From: Chitinophaga sp. SYP-B3965
Lineage (GTDB): Bacteria > Bacteroidota > Bacteroidia > Chitinophagales > Chitinophagaceae
NCBI RefSeq assembly: GCF_009647655.1
Contig: NZ_WJFD01000001.1
Location: 2,604,001 to 2,668,000 of the forward strand
DNA: 64,000 bases
Direction: 5' to 3'
Every line of letters begins with the position of its first letter. Position 1 is the first letter of the stretch. The position numbers and the translations under genes are program-made. Of this stretch, positions 28,151 to 35,791 are shown in pieces. The notes beneath the pieces were generated by a model that was not told where the DNA came from, did no database searches, and was given only the letters and a program-made list of their open reading frames with translations.

Positions 28151-28223
28151 TTGGGGCGGGATACTTGTCTATCCTCAGAGTGAGGCATGAAGCTCTCACT
28201 AATATGACAATATCATATATAAA
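28151..28223 (+). ncRNA. Putative guide RNA unit 1 of the dCas12f-like system
   Basis: It begins 25 bp after the dCas12f-like stop. The scaffold has a 5-bp hairpin (GGATA at 28159-28163 with TATCC at 28169-28173) and a 6-bp hairpin (AGTGAG 28179-28184 with CTCACT 28195-28200) whose loop holds GCATGAAG. The scaffold ends in CTAAT. The next 20 or so bases (from about 28204, starting ATGACAATAT) differ from unit 2 and are the candidate guide. Guide length and the 5' end are guesses. Confidence 0.6.
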
Positions 28224-28270
28224 TCGCGGGAAGCAGTAAATAAGTTAAAGCAGAAAAGTTCTTAATAATA

Positions 28271-28340
28271 TTGGAGGATGCTTGTACATCCGCAGAGTGA
28301 GGCATGAAGCACTCACTAACTATTTTTATAAATAAAATAG
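28271..28340 (+). ncRNA. Putative guide RNA unit 2 of the dCas12f-like system
   Basis: Same scaffold as unit 1, offset by 117 bp. The first hairpin is GGATG (28276-28280) with CATCC (28286-28290): relative to unit 1 the closing A-T pair has become G-C, a compensatory change. The 27-base block CAGAGTGAGGCATGAAGC onward is the same with one mismatch, in the loop of the second hairpin. The candidate guide starts at about 28321 with TATTTTTATA. A further 7-bp inverted repeat lies just beyond (AGCATAC / GTATGCT). Confidence 0.6.
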
Positions 28341-28540
28341 CATACGGTTTTGTATGCTGTTATAAATGCAGTATTAAGAGTCAGAGCAATGCTGCTACTA
28401 TCATAGCTATGCGCATCATTGTTTATAACATACTATATAATTGCTATCAGGTTAAAACTCAGACAACCATATCATCCGGAATAAATATCATTTACTTGCA
28501 TTTAGTGATAATACACAATACAAGTAACCAGTTAAATCTG

Positions 28541-28660
28541 TACAGCATGGGCGATCTGATTGGAAATAATAACAGCGTGGGCGATCTGGTTGGAAGTAAT
28601 TACAGTATGTGCGATTTGGTTTTGTATTGCAATGTGTGCGGTCTGATTCTATGGATACAA
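28541..28660 (+). repeat. Four degenerate 30-bp tandem repeats
   Basis: Units start at 28541, 28571, 28601 and 28631, each with a core close to GCGATCTGGTTGG. In one frame they would encode ten-residue repeats (SMGDLIGNN-type), but the only start codon for that frame lies inside guide-RNA unit 2, so coding is doubtful. The remaining DNA between 28340 and 28541 and between 28660 and 28810 shows nothing I can identify. Confidence 0.75.
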
Positions 28661-28809
28661 TAGGACTATTCGTTATTAACTATTTCACATATGTTGAGTG
28701 ATACATAATTGACAATATGAATTATTTAGGATCAACAACCTATATAGTATTGCGCCTATTAACCGAATGCAAACGTATCACACGTACCAAACATTTGATA
28801 GAGAATAAA

Positions 28810-29119
28810 GAGGAGATGTTTCTACATTGCCTCAAATAAAATATTAATTATCATAAATATTTGCGCTTAAAAGTACACACATATCTGAACACCAGGGCGG
28901 TGTTTCTACACCGCCTCATACTTTAATAGTAGCTTATTATAAGTCTTTGCCTCTATATAAAAGCATATCTGAAGAACCGGAGGCGGTGTATTTACACCGC
29001 CTTTTTGCTTTAGTTATAGCAATCTTATATGAATAAAATAATTGGATTACAATTTATGATTTTAGGATACTTTATAATTACCATAATGAATATTTTGGGG
29101 CGATGTTTCTACATTGCCC
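28810..29119. repeat. Four dispersed hairpins sharing GTGT-TTCT-ACAC-like cores
   Basis: Hairpins at 28810-28833, 28896-28915, 28982-29001 and 29098-29119 have stems of 8-10 bp and loops TTCT, TTCT, ATTT and TTCT. Stem bases change in pairs (GGTGT/ACACC in the middle two, GATGT/ACATT in the outer two), so the structure is conserved. The first three are about 86 bp apart. Copies 2 and 3 also share the upstream words ATATCTGAA. The third is followed by TTTTT on the plus strand and may terminate plus-strand transcripts. They may be REP-like elements. Confidence 0.75.
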
Positions 29120-29124
29120 GCATT

Positions 29125-29373
29125 TTACTCTGGCAAACTTTGCTCGTTGTTACCCGATGGATATGGTATATCTAACCAGGCTATATCTGCATAGGCTTTG
29201 AGCTCTCCCCCTTCCTGTTCTACAAAAATGCGATCAACCAAAGATGAGGGGATTAGCGCTCGCCTGGATGGGAATCCATACCCGACAAGTTCTCCGGATT
29301 CATTGTAAAATTTCTCCTCCCATTTTGCATAAATGGTTTTGTCTCCTAATATTTCAATACTTAAATTTCTCAT
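29125..29373 (-). CDS. Small protein after the tail fibre gene, function unknown
   Basis: An 82-residue soluble protein (ILGDKTIYAKWEEKFYNESG), 9 bp after the stop of the fibre gene and the last gene of the phage late block. Position suggests a fibre chaperone or accessory structural protein, but no family is recognised. Confidence 0.6.
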   Translation of the reverse strand: MRNLSIEILGDKTIYAKWEEKFYNESGELVGYGFPSRRALIPSSLVDRIFVEQEGGELKAYADIAWLDIPYPSGNNEQSLPE

Positions 29374-29382
29374 TATCTCCGT

Positions 29383-30798
29383 TTAATAATATTCGTTACC
29401 TATAACAGTGGCGGTTGCCCTTAACCAAACAATTGTACCAATCGGCTTTTTATTATAATTGAGGTCCGGGTCCCAAAACCTAAAATATAAATCATAAACA
29501 TCCATCCAACGGACTGTTTCATAATCTCCACCTCCGCCATTCATTGAAATAAACCCTCCCATCCCGTAATACCTATACGGTAACCCTGTCAAATAAATTA
29601 AATGTGGAGTGCTGTTTGTATTGGAAATTTTCTCTACCAAAACCTCTAAAGAAATGGTTACTATATTCCCTACTCTCGCATATCTGGCCGTATCAATTCT
29701 ATAGATTTTCCAATCTACAGATGAGTACTGATGCAGAACAGGAGTAAACGTCCCAAACTCATTTCTCGGTATATCTGTTGTTAGTGCAAGTGTACCGTGT
29801 TTGTCTTGAAAGTTAAAAGAACGGGATTCAGTTAAGCCCTTAAATCCGAGTGTAACCGTTTTCCCCGTATCACCGTTTTGTATTGCAAGCCCTGGACCGT
29901 TTTGTAATGGCAGGGGGTCCAAACCGTAAATAGAAAGATGCCCAGGAACAGGCGTTATATAGTCGGTGTAACTTTTAATAGGGGTTGTTATTCCCTTACC
30001 TAAAACTAACGGAGAGGTAAATGTTTTTTTACCCTCAATAGTCTCATCCCAAAATTTATGAACAACCTCATTCTCATTTGCTTTTGCGTTGAGTGCTGCC
30101 CCCTGTGCTGTACTAATGGGTTTATTTAGATCGGTCGTATTATCTACCGAGCTCAAACCAACATCCGATTTTGATAATACAACGGAGCCTGATCTACCGT
30201 TAACAGTGGTAACAATAGTGGGGGGGAGCTGTGAAGCTGGAATTTTGCCGGTTAGGTCTAATGATGCAACTCCATTGGCCGCGCCTTTTGAAGCTGAAAG
30301 TATAAATTTACCGCTGGAGAGGTCTGTTTCGATGTTATCTACCCTGGTTTTAACCTGATCGAAAAGTAAAGGCATTTGAGGGACAGGGAGGCGATTATTT
30401 TCATCCAGCACGGCAACACCACCCGGAGCCCCTTTTTCGGTTGACTCAATAAAGCGCCCCCCGTTTAAATCTTCGGAGATACCATTAAGCCGGGTTAATA
30501 TATCGTTCAATAAAAGAGTGAGCCCCTCATCATGAGAAACAAGCTCATTAAGCGCGGCAACTAAATTTGCCTTTGTATTGGTTTGCAGGTCCCCGATGTT
30601 ACCAATTGCGGAACGTATTAAATTTAGATCAGCGTTACTCACTTTATCAGCAAGAACCTGAGATAAATTTTGCACCATTGCAATTGTAACAGTATCCTCC
30701 GCTTTATGAAAGAAACTCTCAATAAGCTCCGCAAATTGCCCTTGTGTTGGTTTTTTTCCAGTGCTAAACCACTGCTTTAAAGTATTCTTACTTGCCAT
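29383..30798 (-). CDS. Phage tail fibre protein
   Basis: A 471-residue protein. The N-terminus (NTLKQWFSTGKKPTQGQFAELIESFFHK) is typical of Bacteroidota phage fibres and probably attaches to the baseplate. The middle has short repeated segments (GGRFIESTEKGAPGGVAVLDENNRLPVPQMP and SGKFILSASKGAANGVASLDLTGKIPASQLP) and an SGSVVLSKSDVGLSSVDNT motif common in fibres. The C-terminal 150 residues are beta-rich and likely bind the receptor. It is directly downstream of the collar-domain gene. Confidence 0.8.
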   Translation of the reverse strand: MASKNTLKQWFSTGKKPTQGQFAELIESFFHKAEDTVTIAMVQNLSQVLADKVSNADLNLIRSAIGNIGDLQTNTKANLVAALNELVSHDEGLTLLLNDILTRLNGISEDLNGGRFIESTEKGAPGGVAVLDENNRLPVPQMPLLFDQVKTRVDNIETDLSSGKFILSASKGAANGVASLDLTGKIPASQLPPTIVTTVNGRSGSVVLSKSDVGLSSVDNTTDLNKPISTAQGAALNAKANENEVVHKFWDETIEGKKTFTSPLVLGKGITTPIKSYTDYITPVPGHLSIYGLDPLPLQNGPGLAIQNGDTGKTVTLGFKGLTESRSFNFQDKHGTLALTTDIPRNEFGTFTPVLHQYSSVDWKIYRIDTARYARVGNIVTISLEVLVEKISNTNSTPHLIYLTGLPYRYYGMGGFISMNGGGGDYETVRWMDVYDLYFRFWDPDLNYNKKPIGTIVWLRATATVIGNEYY

Positions 30799-30809
30799 TT
30801 AAACGGAAA

Positions 30810-31715
30810 TTAAACTCCTATGTATTCGATGAATAATACAACCCTATACGGGTTGAGGTGGTTAACAGGATCAGGGTTACTCCTCCCCGCAATACTTGTG
30901 GGGCTTATGTTTGGCTGAACGGAAGGAAATGTATTACTAGCACCGTATAAAACATAACTCTCTTTACCACTTCCATTCCCCTTGCTCCATTGGGTAATCA
31001 TGGAGCGCACGTTTGTTAAATACCGTCCGGAATCCCAGGGGAACCAGGTAGTATCTATAGAATCATTGACAACGGTAAAATGATAATGTTCCGCAATGTT
31101 TGCCTCACTCAGTTTATGGGTTTTCGATCCTCCAGTTTTACCCGGCTCGTTGTAGTCCTGATCTGCCGGATTATATCCAACCGGTAGCCTCCCGCGAAAA
31201 TCAGCTACCTCACGCCATCCGGACGGGATAAGATTAGCGGGTTTATTCCATAACATAATTGCGCCTTTCTGGAAGAAAGGAGCAGCAACGCGCTCCAGGG
31301 CATCCAGTCGCTCATTTAAAGCCTCCAGACTCTCCAGGCGAGATAATACTCCACCGTCTTTATTACGCTTAAAGTACGGCCATATATGGGCGGTTACGCC
31401 ATCATCACCAAAGCAGGCGTAACGTGTATATTGAACCTGTTTTGTAATACCGTCCTCAAAAGTTAAGCCCTGGGCATTTTCAACAATTATAACCTTTGCT
31501 TGTTTTGCTCCGCCAACGAACGGAAGCACTTCTCCCATAATAGCAACAACCCCGTTTGCCACGGAGGAGCCATCATCTGCACAACCGGACAGGATACAAT
31601 AATCACCGCCTAAAGTAGCAGGTGCAGAGGCAAGAGTTATATTATTTTGAAGGAATGCCAAAACATCCTGGTCCAGTGGAAAACCTCCAGGCTGTGTAAA
31701 ATCCATCTTATTCAT
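30810..31715 (-). CDS. Tail collar-domain fibre protein
   Basis: A 301-residue protein. The C-terminal half holds a phage tail collar/phase-1 domain (KGAIMLWNKPANLIPSGWREV, RGRLPVGYNP, GGSKTHKLSEANIAEHYH, HLNPYRVVLFIEYIGV). The N-terminal half is an attachment domain. It overlaps the preceding gene by 4 bp, so the two are translated together. It is probably a short fibre or the joint of the adjacent long fibre. Confidence 0.85.
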   Translation of the reverse strand: MNKMDFTQPGGFPLDQDVLAFLQNNITLASAPATLGGDYCILSGCADDGSSVANGVVAIMGEVLPFVGGAKQAKVIIVENAQGLTFEDGITKQVQYTRYACFGDDGVTAHIWPYFKRNKDGGVLSRLESLEALNERLDALERVAAPFFQKGAIMLWNKPANLIPSGWREVADFRGRLPVGYNPADQDYNEPGKTGGSKTHKLSEANIAEHYHFTVVNDSIDTTWFPWDSGRYLTNVRSMITQWSKGNGSGKESYVLYGASNTFPSVQPNISPTSIAGRSNPDPVNHLNPYRVVLFIEYIGV

Positions 31716-32179
31716 GATCTGTATATCTTGTAACGCTTACCAGCGAGTTTATAATAATTCAACAGCGCTCTAACCTCATACATATCCTCCTCAGAGATAT
31801 AAACAGCGTCGGGAATCCACACAATAAAATCAACGCCAGTATCAGCATAATCAGCACGGTTATGTAAGTAAATGAAGCCGAGAAATTTTGGTTTCACCTC
31901 CACCCGTGCATAAATATATTTCCGTTGTTTGGTATAGGCATCAGTAATAAATATCCTCCTGGAGATCGTATCAAACCGATCATTGAGCACATTCTCCAGG
32001 GAAAACACCTGCCCCGTGTGATCGAGTTTATAAATTGTTTCAAAACGGAATAATATAAACTCATCAAACAGTTTTGCGACAGGAAAACAAAGAGCACTGA
32101 TAAAGGAAAACAATCTACGCCTCCGGAGAAAATGCGGAAGTAACCAAAGTATCAGTTTAGAGAAATCAATATCAAACAT
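31712..32179 (-). CDS. Baseplate/tail protein (gpI-position)
   Basis: About 155 residues from MFDIDFSKLILWLLPHFLR; the longer frame adds five residues. The pattern of an LLP.FLRR start followed by FRFETIYKLDHTGQVFSLENVLNDRFD is familiar from Bacteroidota Mu-like tail operons. Position between the J-like gene and the collar gene is that of gpI in P2 and gp48 in Mu, which link baseplate and fibre. The assignment is by position. Confidence 0.6.
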   Translation of the reverse strand: MFDIDFSKLILWLLPHFLRRRRLFSFISALCFPVAKLFDEFILFRFETIYKLDHTGQVFSLENVLNDRFDTISRRIFITDAYTKQRKYIYARVEVKPKFLGFIYLHNRADYADTGVDFIVWIPDAVYISEEDMYEVRALLNYYKLAGKRYKIYRS

Positions 32180-33002
32180 ACTCACGGTAGGCAATTTGTA
32201 AATTTGAGTCCGTCAATTCTAAATATCCGGCGTCAGGTATATATTTCTCATCAATGGATACAAATGGCAATAGGCCATATCTAGCACTTGCATTTTTGAT
32301 AACAGGAAAAACAACTCCCTCAACTTGCTGCAATGAATCGGTCAATTTTGAATTACTATATTCACCATTGAAAGGGAGGGAGCGGAGATAAGCAACAATT
32401 GCATCTTTTATTGGCGTAGCACTATTTCCGTCTATACGCTTTCCATCAGAGCGAAGGACTAAAGGATTGTACCATATATCCAGCTCCAGCCTCAAAGGAT
32501 CAGGCGGCAGGCTTTCTCCTGCAACAACTACCCCGGCATCTTTCAGCCTGGAGATATATCCAAAATTGAAACTATTTAATTGCTCCTGCGATAATGGACC
32601 GAGTGCGTTTCCTATACGTGTTGCGAGCTTTATTCTGAGCATTCCAGAAATCTCTGTTACTGCGGCCTGATGTACGATTTTGCGGGCTGCAACCTGCTCT
32701 ACTGTTAAATTGGAATTATCATATTTGCCGGTGCGCTGGTCCAAATCCTGCCCGTACTGAAAGTTGAGAGCTAAATCCTGATACCATTGTAACCTGCTAG
32801 GTTTTTTCGTTTCAATAATGCTGTTAATCTCTTTCCTGTGTAAATCGTGTAACTGATCGAGGCTCCAAATAACAACAGCAATGACCTCCGCAATTAAACG
32901 GAATATTGATACCTTACTTGTACTATCTAGTCCGCTCAGTGCCGGTTGTCGTTCTTTTGCCGAAATAATCTCATTGTACCAAAAATCAATGGTCCGCGCC
33001 AT
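32172..33002 (-). CDS. Baseplate wedge protein, J-like
   Basis: A 276-residue protein with a helical N-terminus (WYNEIISAKERQPALSGLDS and FRLIAEVIAVVIWSLDQLHD), a middle part of alternating strands, and the block DPLRLELDIWYNPLVLRSDG followed by PIKDAIVAYLRSLPFNGEYSNSKLTDSLQQVEGV. The latter is typical of the C-terminal part of baseplate J proteins. It is shorter than P2 or Mu J proteins. It overlaps the gpI-position gene. Confidence 0.7.
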   Translation of the reverse strand: MARTIDFWYNEIISAKERQPALSGLDSTSKVSIFRLIAEVIAVVIWSLDQLHDLHRKEINSIIETKKPSRLQWYQDLALNFQYGQDLDQRTGKYDNSNLTVEQVAARKIVHQAAVTEISGMLRIKLATRIGNALGPLSQEQLNSFNFGYISRLKDAGVVVAGESLPPDPLRLELDIWYNPLVLRSDGKRIDGNSATPIKDAIVAYLRSLPFNGEYSNSKLTDSLQQVEGVVFPVIKNASARYGLLPFVSIDEKYIPDAGYLELTDSNLQIAYREYV

Positions 33003-33011
33003 AATACTATG

Positions 33012-33314
33012 CTATTGTACTTTAAAATCTACCTCCACGGCCCAATAATCAATACCCTCCAGCGGGCGAAGATCAACGGGCAAATCAACTGCGTTTCCAG
33101 TAGCAGGGAATAAGTTATTTTCTTTGTAATACCGGAGTATCTCTTTTGCTCCGGAAAGATTATTGCAAAGGAGCGATATACCTGGAGTAACCGTAGCCGT
33201 TATTGAGATATTATTTTGTATCGCAAGCTCAAAAACTGACAGTATACTTCCGGACTCCTGGAGAGCAATATCCAGGAGGTTTTGCTCATTCCTTACCGTT
33301 GTCTTTTGTTCCAT
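33012..33314 (-). CDS. LysM-like tail protein (gpX-position)
   Basis: About 100 residues from the ATG before EQKTTVRN. The core NEQNLLDIALQESGSILSVFELAIQNNISITATVTPGISL follows the LysM pattern seen in tail protein X of P2-like phages and in Bacteroidota baseplate proteins. It probably binds peptidoglycan or caps the baseplate hub. It overlaps the end of the holin-like gene. Confidence 0.65.
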   Translation of the reverse strand: MEQKTTVRNEQNLLDIALQESGSILSVFELAIQNNISITATVTPGISLLCNNLSGAKEILRYYKENNLFPATGNAVDLPVDLRPLEGIDYWAVEVDFKVQ

Positions 33315-33831
33315 CAAACTCAAAATGCCTGTTAAACTTCCTCAATATAAAACCCGCTATAGTCCTGGTTTCCTTGTATCCGAGTGAGCCCAGGTTTTCC
33401 AGCCATGATATAACTAACTGAAAGATTATAGCAATTAAAACCGTATAGTATAACCAGCGGAAAGGATTGAGAGGAAGGCCGAGTATATCGGGAATTTGTA
33501 TTTTGAGAGAGAAAACATTAAGCAATGAAAGGATCAACATGTATACACCTATTTTGAGAATCATTCGCCCAAATTTCCTGCTCTTAAATCTTTCTCCTTT
33601 GCGAAGGATGGCAACCTTTACCCCGGTGTAAAATTCTGCAATCAACAAGATCACAAAGGAAAATAATACAGGTGCATCCAAACCGGTTGCATCCAGGATA
33701 AACCCTCCAATTGAACAGAGCAAAGCCCAAAAACCGAGACGTGGCAAACATAACAACTTAAAAACCGTTGAGTAAAAGTCCGGCGCGTCTGCATAACCAA
33801 ACCCATTGAGTATATATTTTATCTTATCCAT
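33286..33831 (-). CDS. Phage holin-like membrane protein
   Basis: A 181-residue protein with about four membrane segments. The block FSFVILLIAEFYTGVKVAILRKGERFKSRKFGRMILKIGVYMLIL matches the toxin-secretion/phage-lysis holin pattern (acid-xx-TGV, a short basic loop, then a helix). It would make the inner-membrane lesion that lets the amidase reach the wall. It is odd in being embedded between baseplate genes rather than next to the amidase and spanin genes 8 kb away. Confidence 0.75.
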   Translation of the reverse strand: MDKIKYILNGFGYADAPDFYSTVFKLLCLPRLGFWALLCSIGGFILDATGLDAPVLFSFVILLIAEFYTGVKVAILRKGERFKSRKFGRMILKIGVYMLILSLLNVFSLKIQIPDILGLPLNPFRWLYYTVLIAIIFQLVISWLENLGSLGYKETRTIAGFILRKFNRHFEFDGTKDNGKE

Positions 33832-34114
33832 TGTTGCTCCTCCTTAACGTTACCAACTGTTTTATTTCATCAAAATTTTTGTTGTCCCGTGCCAAATGTA
33901 GTTTTACACGTGTTTCAATTTCTTGTGCATTTGCATTACTATTAATAAGGCTAACCATATTCGGACCGAGCAACGGATCAAACTTTAACTCTCCCTGATT
34001 GAGCCGGAGTATGTTTGCAACCTCCTGGGTTAAACTTTCCCCTATAACAAAATCTCCGTTTATAATTTGGAGATCATCCTCCGAATCAAGTAATAAATCA
34101 AATTGTTGTCTCAT
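33824..34114 (-). CDS. gp25/gpW-like baseplate wedge protein
   Basis: A 96-residue protein. The segments LLLDSEDDLQIINGDFVIGESLTQEVANILRLNQGELKFDPLLG form the core of the gp25-like family (T4 gp25, P2 gpW, Mu gp46). It joins the baseplate wedge to the sheath. It overlaps the holin-like gene by 8 bp and the upstream small gene by 4 bp. Confidence 0.8.
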   Translation of the reverse strand: MRQQFDLLLDSEDDLQIINGDFVIGESLTQEVANILRLNQGELKFDPLLGPNMVSLINSNANAQEIETRVKLHLARDNKNFDEIKQLVTLRRSNNG

Positions 34115-34296
34115 ATCAATTTACCTGTTACAGTTTTTCCGTCAGCCGTGAGGCCCTGGACCTCCCCCGCACGAACATACGCGGAAATAGCAATTACCAT
34201 TTTCTTAATAGCTTCATCCGCGTTGCTTTTTCCGTTGCTGTCAAGTTGGAGTATAACTCTTAAATCAACCTCAAGTTTTGCATCATTTAGCGGCAT
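34111..34296 (-). CDS. Small phage baseplate-operon protein of unknown function
   Basis: A 61-residue soluble protein (DLRVILQLDSNGKSNADEAIKKMVIAI), overlapping the wedge gene by 4 bp and following the spike gene by 2 bp. The tight packing argues that it is translated. No family is recognised. Confidence 0.6.
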   Translation of the reverse strand: MPLNDAKLEVDLRVILQLDSNGKSNADEAIKKMVIAISAYVRAGEVQGLTADGKTVTGKLI

Positions 34297-34298
34297 AA

Positions 34299-34826
34299 CT
34301 ACTCAATTAAAATTTTATTTAAACGGCCTTTAATGGTATTAGTAATTTCGTTTTTTACCATTGTGATCTGCGGAACGTTAGGCCCTGTACCGATTGATAC
34401 AACAATCTTACTAACCTCATCCGCTAATTTTCCAATTTGCTCGTGCAGGTCATTGAGTACCGCTTTGAAACTTTCGCCGCCTGATTTGATAACAAAACCG
34501 TCTTTCCGGAAAATGAGTGAGGTATCATCAGATAGAAAAACACCCTCCTCAATTTGTTCCGCGTCTATTAGGAAACTCGCTGCATCCTGGTTGTTGATTA
34601 AACCGATAAGACAAAGAGAGCCAACAACCGGTTTTCTGTAATAACTCCCCAAACCGAGTGAAGTATCATAATACTCCAAATCATCCGTTACGCCTGTTAC
34701 TACCATTGTCCTTTTATCCCAATCAATGCTTTTAACTTTTGCCCAACAGGTTTGCACTTTAACATGCCCTTTTGAAAGATTGTTAAGAAGATCACCAAAT
34801 TGCCGGATGTTAGAGCCTTTGTTCAT
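34299..34826 (-). CDS. Baseplate assembly/spike protein (gpV or Mu gp45-like)
   Basis: A 175-residue protein. An OB-fold-like N-terminal half (GHVKVQTCWAKVKSIDWDKRTMVVTGV ... YRKPVVGSLCLIGLIN) and a short beta-rich tail (DTSLIFRKDGFVIKSGG) fit the gpV/gp45 central spike. A helical C-terminus follows. The gene overlaps the hub gene by 4 bp. It is short for a spike, so a separate tip protein may exist or the tip may be reduced. Confidence 0.7.
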   Translation of the reverse strand: MNKGSNIRQFGDLLNNLSKGHVKVQTCWAKVKSIDWDKRTMVVTGVTDDLEYYDTSLGLGSYYRKPVVGSLCLIGLINNQDAASFLIDAEQIEEGVFLSDDTSLIFRKDGFVIKSGGESFKAVLNDLHEQIGKLADEVSKIVVSIGTGPNVPQITMVKNEITNTIKGRLNKILIE

Positions 34827-35791
34827 GTTACTTTCCCTCCGAGTGTTATTTGCTGCCGGTAGCCTTGTTCGTCAAAATGTTTTTCTACTGCATCAATGTA
34901 ATAGGTCCCATTTCTATCAGGATATATAAAGCTCTGTAAATTGGCTTTCATACCATGCTGAACACGGGGAACACCGAAAGCGGTAATTGTTCCATCAAAG
35001 CCATCACGTTTACGCTTTTCGTAATCATCCCTTACAAGCCTCTCCAGTTCTGCTCTGATTGTGATATTATAGTACGATAGGTTTAAATTATCTCCGCCAT
35101 CATCACCGAGCTCAAACTCAATTTTACCTCCGTTGCTTAACATGCTTGTACCTTTTACTTTCAGGATAATATCCTCTTTGCTTCGGTAGTTGAGATCGTT
35201 GCTAACGAGATTACGCTCCAGGTGAAAACTTACAGCGGGGGCGGTTGTATCATCAGCATAATATTTACCGCATACGAGTTGTTTTCCTTTCATATAGCTA
35301 TACAGGTTAAAATCCTGCTGTAACTTTTCCAGCACTTTTGCAACTGTAGTTTTCGCAAAACGAACACCACCCAGGCTCACACCTTCCAACGCATCAATGC
35401 TATAGCCTGGGCATATTTGGGAAAGCATCGTTTGAAGTATAGCAGCGGAGGAGGAATAGTTTACCGGTATTTGTTTGAGCCTCCACATTTCATCCTCACA
35501 ACGTATAGTTATAGGAATGTCAGCAGACACGGAAACAACGTAACCACTAAACTCCTCATACAATTGCGAATCATACCCCAATTGTATTATTACCGGGTCA
35601 CCTATTCGGAAAACTTCTTTTATCTTATACCTGTCAAAAAATGATATATTACGCGGCAAGGTAAACTCTGCCCTTGAGGTCAACTCCCGCCAACTTGAGG
35701 AGATAACAACATCAATTATTTTCCTTACCTCTAAAGTCTTTCTCATAGCGGTTTCCGGAAAAACTATTTTCGCACACATCACCAATATCAT
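34823..35791 (-). CDS. Baseplate hub protein (Mu gp44/gpD-like)
   Basis: A 322-residue protein. The features fit tail-hub proteins: REFTLPR-type strand block (SRAEFTLPRNISFFDRYKIKEVFRIGD), QLGYDSQLYEEFSGYV, and SYMKGKQLVCG. The C-terminal part ends with a GTYYIDAVEKHFDEQGYRQQITLGGKV segment typical of late-control-D/hub proteins. It lies between the gp43-position gene and the spike gene, with 4-bp overlaps on both sides. Confidence 0.8.
   Translation of the reverse strand: MILVMCAKIVFPETAMRKTLEVRKIIDVVISSSWRELTSRAEFTLPRNISFFDRYKIKEVFRIGDPVIIQLGYDSQLYEEFSGYVVSVSADIPITIRCEDEMWRLKQIPVNYSSSAAILQTMLSQICPGYSIDALEGVSLGGVRFAKTTVAKVLEKLQQDFNLYSYMKGKQLVCGKYYADDTTAPAVSFHLERNLVSNDLNYRSKEDIILKVKGTSMLSNGGKIEFELGDDGGDNLNLSYYNITIRAELERLVRDDYEKRKRDGFDGTITAFGVPRVQHGMKANLQSFIYPDRNGTYYIDAVEKHFDEQGYRQQITLGGKVT

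Noticed and set aside
28304..28663. 119-codon open frame containing ten-residue repeats
   Set aside because: Its only start lies inside the second guide-RNA scaffold, codon use is poor, and the frame is a by-product of the 30-bp DNA repeats. Listed as a repeat instead.
28701..28730. Possible match to guide 1 (TGACAATAT)
   Set aside because: Only nine contiguous bases match in AT-rich DNA; beyond them the sequences differ. Treated as chance.
28810..29119. CRISPR array
   Set aside because: The repeats are short perfect hairpins spaced at 86-117 bp with conserved words in the intervals; spacing and content do not fit repeats and spacers of an adaptive array.
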